Shown piece after piece: positions 11,640 through 23,549 of a DNA stretch of 64,000 nucleotides. Within the stretch, counting starts at the first letter, position 1, and each line of letters begins with the position of its first letter. The position numbers were made by a program, and so were the translations under genes. The notes under the pieces are model-generated. The model worked only from the letters and a program-made list of their open reading frames with translations. It did no database searches and was not told the origin of the DNA. Source of the DNA: Chionomys nivalis (Eukaryota > Chordata > Mammalia > Rodentia > Cricetidae); the NCBI RefSeq assembly GCF_950005125.1, contig NC_080095.1, positions 8,837,701 to 8,901,700 on the forward strand, read 5' to 3'.

Positions 11640-13060
11640 CAAGAAAGTTTTTGATTCAATGTTAGCTTCCAAGGTGTCCAGGGATTGTGGTCACCATGGA
11701 GAATGTTGTATAATGGCTTGAATACAGTCGTGGATATCTCTATGAAAGGTGAAACCCAATTAGTATTTTAAGCAGTCTTTGGATGTCATTTAGAGTTCAT
11801 AAATGATTGATTTGAAATTGAAAAGGCTAGGGGGAAACAAAATATGTTTGGATAACGTGGTCCAAATAAGAAAATGGTGGATACGTTTGGATTTTCTCAG
11901 GGTGCCACCTGACACCCACATAAGATTAAATGTTGAATAGGAAATTGTAACATCTCTTGTAAAGAGTCTCTTACTTAATATATCATCCATACAGTGAATA
12001 AGGTATACAGCCGAGGACTTTATACAAACTATTAGAGGACTACATTTACAAACTTTTGACACAAGTTCAGCTCATTTTAGTGCCTTGTGGCAAGGAATTC
12101 CACTGTAGATAAAGTCTCTGAAAATTAGGTGGAGGTAAACTAAATGCAAAATGTTGAAAATTTCTGGGTTGTAAAGGTATGGTAAAGAAACAATTCTGCA
12201 AATCTATTAAAATGATAGAGAATTTTTAGCAATAGCCATTGGAGATGGGAGGCAAGGACTTTTTGGATTTTCCCAGATTAGTCTGGGTTGTCCCATCAGC
12301 AGCAGGGACACTAACATCAGTTAAGAGAGTGCTATCCCTGTTGAAAAAGTTTACAATTCCATTTCCATTGAAAGCCATTCTGTCATCAGAACAGAGTTCT
12401 GGTGGCATTTTTTGATTTTTATTTTGAGTTGAACCTGGAACATTTGGACTTGCATAACTCCATCCTTTAGAGGAGCAAAGTTTAAAAATATGGCCAAACT
12501 GTCTAAACGAGAAGCATCTAGATCCAATGCCTGCTAGATTAGGCCTTTTTTTTTTATTTAAAGAATGGAAGGTTGATTTAAGTTCTTGATCAGTTACCAG
12601 AGCTGATTTAATCATATTCCACATAGAACTGCTCGTGGGAGGCACTTGCTGTTTTGCATTTTTCACAGTTCATTCTTTAAGAGCTTTACTAAATGACTTC
12701 AAGGTCTCAGAATCGAAAGTCTCAGTCTGGGCATCAAGGGATTACTGTTTGCACAAATTTAAGGAATTCAGAAAGTTGGTTAGAATTAACTTTAAGAACT
12801 TTCATCTTAAGCACATGCCAGATGATTTCTACAAGTAGTTTTTTCTCTTTAGATTCACTTTGGCCCATGGAATTTTGAAGAGGTTGGAATTTTTTCTTTC
12901 CACTCACCCTCAAATGAGATTCTTGCACGTTGTTTTCTGCAATAACCTTCTCAGGGAGACCTCCTAGTAGACTAGATGTTTAGGGAGACCTCAAAATATG
13001 TTCTCCCAGGAAAAACTTTCTGCTAGAACAATTTCTGTTGAAAGCTACTTCTATTTCAGG
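11640..13060 (-). pseudogene. Decayed class II ERV gag-pro-pol relic
   Basis: On the minus strand, 12226-12666 keeps a frame whose middle resembles a retroviral nucleocapsid Cys-His box. The second cysteine is replaced by phenylalanine, so the knuckle is broken. Downstream, 11790-12062 holds a reverse-transcriptase active-site relic reading CMDDIL where YMDDIL is usual. The gag-to-pol order matches a minus-strand provirus. Large parts are missing and the frames are interrupted. It is a dead copy and probably different from the non-autonomous ERVs nearby. The antisense sequence from 13060 to 13740 may belong to it but carries no motif I can name. Confidence 0.5.
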
Positions 13061-13740
13061 TAGTATTGAAAATTACTTATCTGATCGTATGTCTTCAGGA
13101 ATCATAATATTGGTGGCTTTGAGTACCAGTTTCAGCACACCTGCAGGCTAAGAGATAGATGTCTATGACAAGCAAAAATCCTGTTAATTGGACCTAAGGG
13201 TAAAACAAAAATCGTCTCACATGTTACCATTACATGTTCTTTATTCCTTTGGATAATGAAGCAGAGAGAAGGAAAAGAGGGGCAATCTTCACCAGGTTTT
13301 TAATTTTTACATAGTTAAAAATTTCCAATGGCCAAAACAATGATATCCATACACATTTCACAATCACAAAGCAATCAGGAAGAACTGTATAAATCAGTGC
13401 TCTAGGAAAGGGTGACACTACCTAGGAGGAGCTAGTATCCAATGAGAAATACCCAACATTCTAAATCATTAGATAAATTTACTCAAGATCTCTGAACCAT
13501 GGACTCATTTGTGACTAGTCAGTAAGGATACTAAATTCCTATCCCTTTTAAGTTCTTATGTTGTCTTTTATCAAGGGTAATTGTGGGGGATTGACACATG
13601 GAAGGTTGTTTGATTGCCCATGCAGAATTGGAACTTACACTGCTGAGGTATTTTGGAAATGAATCCCATTTTGAAGGGAGAAAATACAGGATTTCACAAT
13701 GATTCCATAGAATTGACAGTGACTTATCCAAAAGACAAAT

Positions 13741-15000
13741 GTTCTCCTAGCTCTGCTGAATAGGTTGTTAATATGGGGTAGTCATACTCCCATGGATTAG
13801 TCTAATATATCTGTCAACTATACATTTACTGAATAATACTTATGGGCTTACCACTATCATGGGCATATGGGATTTCTATTATAAGTTGAGTAAATGCTTA
13901 TGGAACTATTTGACATAGTTTAGATGAATCTATATGCTTATATTTTATTAGTATATGTTAATCATGTAAGGTAAGAGTTTTAATTTTCTTACTTTCAATG
14001 TATGCATTTACACTTCTTTGAAATCACGACTTTTTATCACCCTCCTTATATATTATCATCTGTCTTTCCCGAATATAAACAAACTAGTCTCAAATTTACA
14101 TTGATATCATCTTTTAAAAGCATGCAATTGAAAATAATTTTAATGACATGTCCTTCATATTTCATATCTTTAAATCTCTAATTCTATCCATTTTCCTATA
14201 ATTAAAATGATTTTCTACATTGTCCATGAAAGTTATACCCATTTCCTATAATTAACATGCTTATTGATGAATATCTCATATATATTATACATGTATGTCT
14301 CTGTGTGTGTATATCACTAACCTTTAGTATAAAATTTTGTTTTACTGTAAAATATTTTTTGATAAGAACAACATGAGATCTTGGACTCACTGAGACTCAG
14401 AGTATCTGGGATTCATTTCTTTACAGGTTGGCAGGAGCAGCTCACATCCAGATGTGTGAAAAGCATTGCAATGAAATTTTGATGAACACTGAATTAAATA
14501 TTTTTATATTGTGTCAAAATTACAATTTACTTCCAAATACTATAATAACACAGGAAGACAATAAGGGATTGTTAATTCTCATTCAAGATTAAGTATAACT
14601 GAGAGAAAACATGATTCAGATGATTTAGATGTAGTATCCTGATGAAAGAAGTGTCCATTGTTTCCTAGGTACTAAGTGTTAAACAAGGTTCCAAATTCCT
14701 CAAGTGCTGTTAGGATATACTGAGAAGACACCCGGTGAAACAGATACAGAGGAATGTTAAATTTGGCTTCCTGTGCCTGGAAATTATCTCTTCCTGAAAT
14801 ATGTATTGTGCAATCATTTATAGAATTATTTCTTTTATATTATATTTTGGGAGATATCAGTTTCATTTATTCTGTGCTTTTCTCAATCATATTAAAATTA
14901 CAAAGACTATCTTGAGCTCTGATCCTTCTGAATCAAGTTATTCTTTTGTTAATGATATAATTGTGTGGGCCTGATCCTACAGGGTGAAGTGGTAGCAGAA
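13741..15000. other. AT-rich intergenic sequence
   Basis: No gene, V relic or clear repeat family is recognised. Confidence 0.4.
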
Positions 15001-15169
15001 TGGGCAGCCATTCCCATAAGGGGCTGTTGCAGATATCACAGGCCACAGCAAGTCCCCTGAGGCTTTGGCAGGTTGGGTTGCCTTAGTGGCTGGGAGAAGA
15101 CAGTAGGTGGGAGACAGAGGTACATCTCTAAGAAAGAGTTTGGATATAGAGTTTATTTAGTGTGTTATA

Positions 15170-15310
15170 GAGTAGAAAGGATAGGGGGAGGTGAGAAGGG
15201 GGAAGAAGAAAGAGAGGCACAATGATAGAGACAAAGAGATGAGAAGAGAGAGAGACAGAGAGAGGCAGAGATAGACACACAGAGAGAAAGGTGGGGGAGA
15301 GAGAGCAATA
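15170..15310. repeat. GA-rich low-complexity tract
   Basis: An almost pure purine stretch (GAGA, GGGGGA and AGAGAGAGAC runs) on the + strand. It makes long proline/serine/leucine-rich antisense frames that are not genes. It lies in a probable retroelement fragment (about 14970-15500) whose family I cannot name. Confidence 0.7.
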
Positions 15311-15499
15311 CCTCTTTGTGACATAGAATAAAAAAGAGAGCATGTATGCTGGAGAAAGTGGGATAGTCACTTCCCTTGGGGAAAGGAGAGAGGTTAGGAG
15401 TGGCTAGTTCTTGTCTCTTAAAGGGACAGTGTATACTTGTAATAGACCAGGTCAGCAGCTCAACATCACCCCAAGAGTTCCAGTTGTGATGCAAATATT

Positions 15500-16435
15500 A
15501 TGACGGGGGTTGTTATGCTGTGTGCAAAGGAATCCACTATTTTGTGCATACTGGGTAATTGCTTTATTGCTGAACTACATATCATTCAGTTTCTATTATT
15601 TTAATTACTACATGAAAAAGTAAAGAAACTAATGAACAAAAAGTTTTGTTTCTATTGTGAATTTATGTAAATATTTTTGAGATCATAATATATTTTGTTT
15701 TCTTTTTTCTTTCTTTTATACTAAGATTCCTTTGTAGACTCCTGTTTTCATTCAAGTTCATTGCCTTTTTATTTACTTTGTAAATATGTTTGCTTTCCTC
15801 TCTCCCAGCCATGTGTATATGTGTGTATGTATAAATGTATGTGTATGTATATATGTGTGTATCCTTAATTATGGAAATACAATCCCATTACTGCATATAA
15901 TGTTACTTGTAAGTATGTTTTCAGGACTGTACAGTATTGGAAAATGTATTAGTATACTCTTATCACTTGAAGACTATTTTTCCTACTCATGGCTTTTTAA
16001 TTGTCTATAATACTTTGAGTAGAACTGAGGCACAGTAAAGTTTCCTTCTTCCATATTAGAATGTTTATTGGTTTCATTCTGCATTAGGTTTGTTTCTGGA
16101 GCCTTGTTAGTTAGGCTTCTTGATTATATCTTCTCTACCACTTATAACAGACATAATATTAGAGGAAAATTAGTTACCCTGGCTCACACCACTTTCCATT
16201 CTCTCTTCCACAATAAATTCTAGGCCTATGATGCATAAGTTATGTTGTAGATATACCAGTTGCAGTTTGAATAACAACTATGCATTTTGATTTGTTTTTC
16301 TGCAATGGTCTCCAAATTTTGTAAAGAGAAGTTTCCTTGAGGGAAGAGATAACTATGCCTATTTGTACATATGAAGACAAGATTTATAGTACAGTTAGAA
16401 ATTAAGCTAGTTAAGTAACATTTTAATATTTATTT
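15500..16435. other. Intergenic, with a TG/TA simple repeat
   Basis: Bases 15811-15862 are a TATGTG-type simple repeat. The surroundings look like old rodent interspersed repeat, but no gene is evident. Confidence 0.4.
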
Positions 16436-16439
16436 TATT

Positions 16440-17336
16440 ACCTTTAGTCCTAAACACATGCACATTTATCAAACACTGTGACTCATTTAGATGTTTTATT
16501 TCTGTCTAAATCAGCATTTCTATTATATCTGTAATGCTTTTTTTGTACAAGAGCACTTTTAAAATGTCAAACAGTGTGACTAAGATAACACTGTGCCATT
16601 GCTTTTTGGCTTTGCCTCACTAAAGATGGTAGAAGTATGTTTACTGCCAGCTCTATGAGTCATGCTTACTTCCTACTTCCAGGGATGCAGTAGGTCTATG
16701 TTGCCATTAAGCAACTTGTAGCTCTCTGCTCACAAACCCCATTTAAGTGCTCTGTAGCAGGACTTTCTGAAAGGGCTGTCAGAAAGAACCAGGAAGCTAT
16801 CTCTTAAAGAAGCTATGCCTCTGCTTGTGGGCAGCAAATGGACCTTATTTGGAAAATTGTGACTACCTAGACACTCCAATTGACTCCATTTGGAGGGGTT
16901 CTAGAAGTCCTTTTATTTAAGTTTTCTTAGGCTCTTTGTGGATTACATTGCCGAACATTAGGTGCTCTTATGTAAGCAGAGAACCTGCTTTGGTTTCCTG
17001 ACTACTCAGACCAAAATTGTCACAGAGAAACTATTAATTTGAACACAGTTTATCCGATATTGATGACATATTCCTAGTTAGCTCTTACCACTTTAATTAA
17101 TCCATTTCTATTAATCTATGTATAAACACGGAGCTGTGGTTTACCAGTATGATTCTGGTGTCTTTCTCCTTTGGCAGCTACATAGTGTCTCTTTGATTCC
17201 ACCTACTCTCTGTCTATATATTTGTGTTTGGATTTTCCATCTGACTATACTCTGCATTCCTATAGGCAAAAGCAGTTTTCTTACCAACCATTGGTGATAA
17301 ACTATATTCACAGCATTCAGAGGAAAATCCCACATC
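16440..17336 (-). mobile_element. Minus-strand ERV leader and 5' LTR
   Basis: 16440-16960 matches the leader segments at 2540-3060 and 62060-62630. A decayed primer site lies near 16950-16966. The LTR runs 16971-17336 (366 bp, TGTAAGCAG...CACATCA) and is diverged from the LTRs at 3085 and 62649. The matching regions keep the same order in all three places. Confidence 0.6.
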
Positions 17337-17353
17337 AAGTTACAAACAATTAG

Positions 17354-18834
17354 TGTCGGAGCCCATGTGGGTCCAACATAGATTCCCTAGCCCGGCTGAA
17401 AAGGAGTCGCGAGGAATAAATCTGACACAGCTTACAAGGTCATCTTGGAAAAGGCCCGAATGACTCTTTATTCTCGGAACATCTTATATCTTCATTCAGT
17501 GGGGGGAAAACACCTTAGGCTGTCTCCAAGGCAACCAGGTGCCTGGGCTTAGGTCACATCTGCATCTAGCAGTCAGGTAGGTCATGAATTAGCATCTCTA
17601 TAAGACATCCTCTTAGTTACAAAAGGAAGGAAGCACCGAACCTCTGAAACTCTTGAATCATCAGCTTTAGCCAACATGTCTCCTCAGGTAATCCACATTC
17701 TCACAAAAGAAACTAGGAGCAGCACATCCTGACTTTTGTTAAGGAGGCGACAGCTTGTCTGCAGAGCTATGTGCCTAGCTCGACCAGGCTAATGGCTACT
17801 GTGCCAAACCGAAATATGGGCCCACAATCCACTCTCTCTTATTAATTTTAATAACTCCTGTGCGTCTGCAACAGGACAGACACTCCGCGCCTGGTTTGGG
17901 CAAAGTCCTCTTCATTTACCCAAATTTTCCCGTCATTGGAACAGGCATCAATTATGCAAGCTCCTGTCTTAGGCATCTGGGGAGAAGAAGCTTCAAACCC
18001 GTCATTGACTGCCGACCTCTGTAAAAAGAAGAGATTAGTGGAGAGAAATATACTTTTCAGGCCCTGTATATCAGCCATATCTCTTGTCAGGATGTATCAT
18101 AATGCTTTATGAATAATTATGCTCCCAATGACTATATTCTCCTATCTTAAAAGAGAGTAGAATCACCTGAGTTGAAGATGTTTCTTCCGCTGGTACAGAA
18201 CATCATTCAGAGTTAACTTTCTCAGCATACGTATCAACTCTTAACATTCATCATCACAGCCTCTCTTTCAGCCAACTATCAATCGCAGCAATTCACAATC
18301 ATGATCTTTCCACATCATCGGTCAATACCGATCTTCAAATTTCTAATACCGTAATTTCATATTTAGCCGGTCAAAACCAGCTCTCCCAATTTTCATAATT
18401 TCATATTTAGCCGGTCAATACCAGCTCTCCAAATTATTCATAATTCCATATTTAGCCGGTCAATACCAGCCCTCCAATTCTTCATAATTTTATTTTTAGC
18501 CGGTCAGTACCAGCTCTCTGATTCTTCACAATTTCACCTTTAGCCGGTCAGTACCAGCTCTCCAATTATTTATAATTTCATAGTTTTCTTTACCATAAAT
18601 TTATATTCTTCTCGGTCATTACCGATGTATTTAGCACCATTGGTCATTACCAGATTTTTCCCATCACCTTATATGCAGCTGTAAATATCAGGTCATTACC
18701 GTTAAGAGTATAATACCATTTGTTGTTATTAAATCTCATTTTCAGTCTCTGTGTAGCTGTTAAACCCTTAGTCTGCCCCCTTGTTAAGTGAAGAGGGATT
18801 TTAGTCATACTTTATTTTGAAATATGGGCCCACA
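17354..18834 (-). mobile_element. LTR-type element with 6-bp target duplication and internal palindromic array
   Basis: The 1481-bp segment is bounded by TGTCGGAGCCC and GGGCCCACA (TG...CA) and flanked by a perfect 6-bp duplication, AATTAG (17348-17353 and 18835-18840). The end motif GAAATATGGGCCCACA occurs both at 17811-17826 and at 18819-18834. The left 473 bp can therefore be read as one LTR, with the right LTR almost wholly replaced or deleted. An AATAAA signal on the minus strand near 17470 supports minus orientation. A 77-codon minus-strand frame (17848-18078) shows no family resemblance. The middle carries a 44-45 bp tandem array. The family name is unknown to me. Confidence 0.65.
18317..18702. 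repeat. Array of short interrupted palindromes, partly a 44-45 bp tandem repeat
   Basis: Nine copies of the core GGTCANNACC occur. Five start TTAGCCGGTCA at 18363, 18407, 18452, 18496 and 18540 (period 44-45 bp). The others are near 18319, 18613, 18641 and 18691. Several form CGGT...ACCG arms around a 4-bp loop. They lie inside the LTR element at 17354-18834. This is not a CRISPR array: the spacers are themselves repeats and the host is a mammal. Confidence 0.8.
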
Positions 18835-18947
18835 AATTAGTTGTTGTTGAGTGAAGGATAAATATTCTCCGAACTAAAATTATCATGATAGGTGATACAT
18901 ATACAAATATTAGCCCTAAGTAAGCTGACTCAGTACATTTTACAAAT

Positions 18948-18948
18948 A

Positions 18949-18977
<29 letters not shown>
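18948..18977. repeat. (TG)n microsatellite
   Basis: About 14 TG units. The rest of 18841-19339 shows no gene or named repeat. Confidence 0.9.
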
Positions 18978-18981
<4 letters not shown>

Positions 18982-19345
18982 ATGAAGATATGTCTGAGTT
19001 GTGATGTCATGTCCCTTTGTGATCACTAACAATTTATAACTGAATCCTATTGGTGTAGAGGCCTGAACAAGGTGTATGTTTTTATTTATTAATTTTCATT
19101 TCCTTTCATAGAACTCTGTGGCCAAAGACAATTTAAGAGAAGAAATTTTTTTGCTTCATTACTTCAGAGATAGAATCCAAAGGAGCATGGAGGAACCATA
19201 GTATCAAATAGTGGACAGAAATCTGAGAGATCACAAGCAAAAGGCAGAGAGAAGTTGGATGAGGGTAGGAACTCTCAAAGCCCACCATTAATGATGCTGT
19301 TTCTGCAGGAAAGTCACCCCTCCCAATTCTTTAGAAAAAAAACAT

Positions 19346-19726
19346 TGTAGTGAGGAGGCCTGTGGGTCTGTTTTTAATTCCACCTGGCTCCCGCACAGCT
19401 AGCTTAGCCCCAGAAATAACAACACAAAAACTGTATTCATTTAAACACTGCCTGGCCCATTATATCTGTCCTCTTCTTGGCTAACTCTCATATCTTGCTA
19501 AACCTATTTCTAATAATCTTTGTAGCACCACGAGGTGTTGGCTTACCAAGAAAAATTCTAGCCTACATTCGTCTCAGGTCGGAGAATCACGGTGTCTGAC
19601 TCAGTTCCCTTTTTCCCAGCGTTCTGTTCTGTCTACTCCACCCACCTCTGTTCTGACCTATCAAGACAGTTTCTTTATTAACTAACCAATGAAAGCAACA
19701 CATAGAAAGAAGACCCACCTATAACA
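19346..19726 (-). mobile_element. Solo LTR (class II ERV), minus strand
   Basis: A 381-bp TG...CA segment related to the LTRs at 46225, 47415 and 51999. Shared blocks include AGCACCACGAGGTG, TTTCTAATAATCT and the ACCAATGAAAGCAAC end. It is flanked by AAACAT (19340-19345) and AACCAT (19727-19732), a 6-bp duplication with one change. No internal sequence adjoins it, so it is a recombined solo LTR. Confidence 0.75.
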
Positions 19727-19732
19727 AACCAT

Positions 19733-20399
19733 CATCTAAGACCAAGATCAAACGACTGAACTTATAATACACATTTTCATTCAAATCAAATATTCTTCTG
19801 TCCCAAAGCCCTTGGTCTGCCAACCCCTACAGCCTAATACTGATCTCATAAAGCCCACATTCATTCTTGGGGAAAAGAAAATAATCTGTTTTTCCCTTAT
19901 CCCCTAATGGTCAACAGATAACATGTACTTCTATTAAATAATTATTTATCTCTGAATGACATTTTTGTATAAAAATACAAGTCATCTATGAGACAAACTC
20001 ATGTCATCTGTGAACAATTTTATATTTTGGATTACTCTTCTGTTCCATGAATGAGGATCAGACTTTTTGACTCAAGTGGACATAGTTGAGACAAGAAAGA
20101 GACAAATTCTTTTAGGTATTTCTTGATCCTTATGATTATAGTTGTTTTATACCCTGTGATCATTTCTCTCTGAAGATATTTTAGTCATATTTATTTGTGT
20201 GTCTCTGTGTGTGTGTCATAGAGGGGGGGGAGAGAGAGAGAGAGGTGAGTGGGGAAATATATATATATACCAGTATATACTGTACATTGATGTTAGCAGA
20301 CTTTCCACCTTCTTTGATACATGGTCACTAGTTGTCTATCACTAGATATGTTAGGTTAGGTAAGTGATGAATATCAAGATTCTCTTCACTCCACCTGTC
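19733..20399. other. Intergenic, with GT, GA and TA simple repeats
   Basis: Simple repeats at about 20194-20275 (GT, G-run, GA, TA). No gene is evident. Confidence 0.5.
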
Positions 20400-22775
20400 A
20401 TTTCAAAATAGGAGTGGTAGTGTTTCAGATAAAAGATACTACTAATTCATTTTGACATGAGTTTTGTGCATGGTGATAGATATGGATCTATATTCATTCT
20501 TCTACAGGTTGACAACCAGTTCTGCCAGCACCATTTGTTGAATTGCTCTCTTTCTTCCATTGTATACTTTTATCTCCTTTATCAAAAATCAGGTGATCAT
20601 AGGTTTGTGAGTTAAAATCCGGGTCTTCTACTTGATTTCATTGATCGACTTCTCTGTTTTTATGCCAATACCAAGCTGTTTTCAATACTGTAGCTCTGTA
20701 ATAGTTTGAAGTCAGGGATGGTAAAACCTCCAGACGTTCCTTTATTGTATAAAATCGTTTTGACTATCCTGGTTTTTTTTGTTTTTCCATATATAGTTGA
20801 TTATTGTTCTCTCAAGGTTTATGAAGAATTTTTATGGGATTTTAATGGGGATTGCATTGAATCTAAAGATTGCTTTTGGGAGAATTGCCATTTTTACTAT
20901 GTTGATCCTCCCAATCCAAGAGCAAGGGAGATCCTTCCATTTCCTGGTATCCTCTTCAATTTCTTTCTTCAAAGACTTAAAGTTCTTGTCAAATAGATCT
21001 CTCACTTCCTTGGTCAGAGTTATCCCAAGATATTATGCTATTTGTGGCTATCGTGAAAGGTGATGCTTCTCTGATTTCCCTCTCTGCATCCTTAACCTTG
21101 GTGTATAGGAAGGCAACTAATTTTTGGGAGTTGATCTTGTATCCTGCCACATTACTAAAGGTGATTATCAGCTATAGGAGTTCTTTGGTAGTGTTGTTGG
21201 GGTCGCTTATGTATACTATCATATCATCTGCAAACAACGAAAGTTTAACTACTTCCTTTCCAATAAGAATCCCCTTGATCCCCTTATGTTGTCTTATTGC
21301 TATTGCTAGAACTTCAAGAACTATATTGAAGAAGTATGGAAAGAGTGGACAGCCTTGTTGTGTTCCTGATTTTAGTAGGATGGCTTTGATTTTCTCTCCA
21401 TTTAATTTGATGATAGCTGTGGCTTGCTGTAAATAGCTTTTTATTATGTTTAGGTATGACCCTTGTATCCCTAATCTCTCTAAGATCTTTGTCATAAATG
21501 AATGTTGAATTTTGTCAAATGCTTTTTCCTCATCTAATGAAAAGATCATATTTTTTTTTACCCAAAAGATGCTCTATCATACTACAAAAGCATTTTGTAT
21601 GTTCATAGCAACATTATTTGTAATATCCAGAACTTGGAAACAACCTAGATGCACATCCATGGAAGAATGGATGAAGAAAGTGAGGAATATATACATATTA
21701 GAGTACTACACAGCGGTAAAAAAAATGACTTCTTGAATTTTGTATCCAAATGGATGGAAATAGAAAACACTATCCTGAGTGATGTAACCCAGACCCAAAA
21801 AGATGAACATGGGATGTACTCACGCATAATTTGTTTTTAGCCATAAATATAATACACTGAGCCTATAATTCGCAATCCAAGAGAAGCTAAATAAGAAGGT
21901 GAATTCAAAGGAAAACATGGTTTTCCTCCTGGATATTGGAAGTAGACAAGATTGCTGGGCAAAATTTGGGAACTGTGGGGTGTGGTGGGATGGGGAAAGA
22001 GGAGATGGGGAGAGACAAGTCAGAATGGGAGGATGGGGAGAGCTTGGGGGAATGGAATCGTTGGGATAATGGAAGGATGGATATGGGAGCAGGGAAGTAT
22101 ATATCTTAATTAGGGGAGCCATTTTAGAATTGGTGAGAGACTTGCCTTTAGAGGGGTTCCCAGGGGTCCAGAGAGATGTCCCCAAGGAGGTCCTTGGGCA
22201 GCTGAGGAGAGAGAGCCTGAAATGGCCCCATCCTATAGCCATACTAATTTTGCGTATCACCATAGAACCTTCATATGGCGATGGATGGAGATAGAGACAG
22301 AGACCCACATTGGAGCAATAGACTGAGCTCCCAAGGTCCAAATGAGGAACAGAAGGAGGGAGAACATGAGCTAGGAAGTCAAGACCGCGAGGGGGGCACC
22401 CACCCACTGAGATGGTGGGGTTGATCTTTTGGGAGCTCACCAAGAACAGCTGGACTGGGACTGAATAAGCATGGGATAAATCCGGACTCTCTGAACATGG
22501 TGGACAATGAGGGCTGATGAGAAGCCAAGGACAATGGCACTGGGTTTTGATCCTACTGCATGTACTGGCTTTGTGGGAGCCTAGCCAGTTTGGATGCTCA
22601 CCTTCCTAGACCTGGATGGAGGGGGAAGGACCTTGGACTTCCCACAGGGCAGGAAACCCTGACTGCTCTTTGGACTGGAGAAGGAGGGGGAAGGGAGTAA
22701 GGCATGGGGAGTGGAGGTGGGGGAGGGAAAATGGAGGCAGAGAGGAGGCAGAAATTTTTAATAAAATAAGAGACA
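20400..22775 (+). mobile_element. L1 with large 5' inversion
   Basis: 20400-21551 is ORF2 reverse-transcriptase region read antisense. 21552-22775 is the ORF2 end plus 3' UTR read sense, ending in a G-rich tract and AATAAAATAAG. The element is therefore plus-oriented with its 5' part inverted (twin priming), and the ORF2 stretch between the two parts is lost. The reverse-complement frame at 21172-21549 keeps the FADDM active-site motif but stops soon after. Confidence 0.85.
21172..21549 (-). pseudogene. L1 ORF2 reverse-transcriptase fragment
   Basis: A 125-residue open stretch of L1 ORF2 (endonuclease/reverse transcriptase). The DEEKAFDKIQHSF block, GTQQGCPLFPYFFN block and FADDMIVYISDP active-site block are clear. 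It stops at TKELL and is cut off at the inversion junction at 21551. The endonuclease domain is absent. It is not functional. Confidence 0.85.
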
Positions 22776-22789
22776 CTACTAAAGTCTTA

Positions 22790-23549
22790 CTAAGTTTCTG
22801 GAGAACTTAATTTAGGACCTTACATTTGCACAGCTATTATAGCCACCTGTTTCCCACAGTGTAAAATACATTAATGCATTTTCTTATTTATTCCTAATGT
22901 GTTTGTTGTTTTTATACTGAAAGTATTTAATTTTATGAATTATATGTTCTATATTCTTTGAAATATATATTTTACCTTTGTGTTCAATCACATTGTTCAT
23001 TTCCATGTTTAATCATGTTAGCAAACCTCAAGTGGTTCTCTTTGAATTGTGGGAATTAAAATATTTAATGTAATTCATAAAATTTTCTAGAACATTCTGG
23101 GGAAATTTACATCCACGTTTATGAGTTGTTTTGCTCTATTTTCATATTAATATTATCCTATATTATTTCTACAATGAATACCTTTCCTTATGACATTTTC
23201 ATACATGCATATGGCATACATTTATGATTTAGTATATTGAGGTAAAATTCACATGGACGTTCATGTTCAACTTACAGGTATAAAATTAAAATATGAAATA
23301 CACTCCCTGTTTGCAAAATAAAAATGATTTACAAAAAAATGTTTCAGTGATACATTAACTTCAAAGTCTAATGGTAAAAATACAAAGATTTAATAACCAG
23401 GTCATGTGTTAAACCCGTATTTATGATTTAGACTCTATATTTTTTTAGCCGTGTGTGTCTGTACATAGAGCAATTTGAATTCTCATACACACTATAGAAA
23501 GGATGCCACTTCTCTGTATAACTTCCAAAACCTGTCATTTGTTTTCTTC
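22790..23549. other. AT-rich intergenic sequence
   Basis: No gene or named repeat is recognised. Confidence 0.4.

Noticed and set aside
15128..15494. Proline/leucine/serine-rich minus-strand frames of 80 and 109 codons
   Set aside because: They come from the GA-rich low-complexity tract.
17848..18078. 76-codon minus-strand frame within the LTR-type element
   Set aside because: I recognise no protein family, and there is nothing to show it is translated.
18317..18702. Regular repeats that might be taken for a CRISPR array
   Set aside because: Spacers are not unique, the repeat is only 44-45 bp including linker, there are no cas genes, and the DNA is mammalian and inside an LTR element.
21820..22443. 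207-codon minus-strand frame
   Set aside because: It is antisense to the L1 3' UTR, whose purine-rich sequence gives a proline/serine-rich shadow. There is no start context or family resemblance.
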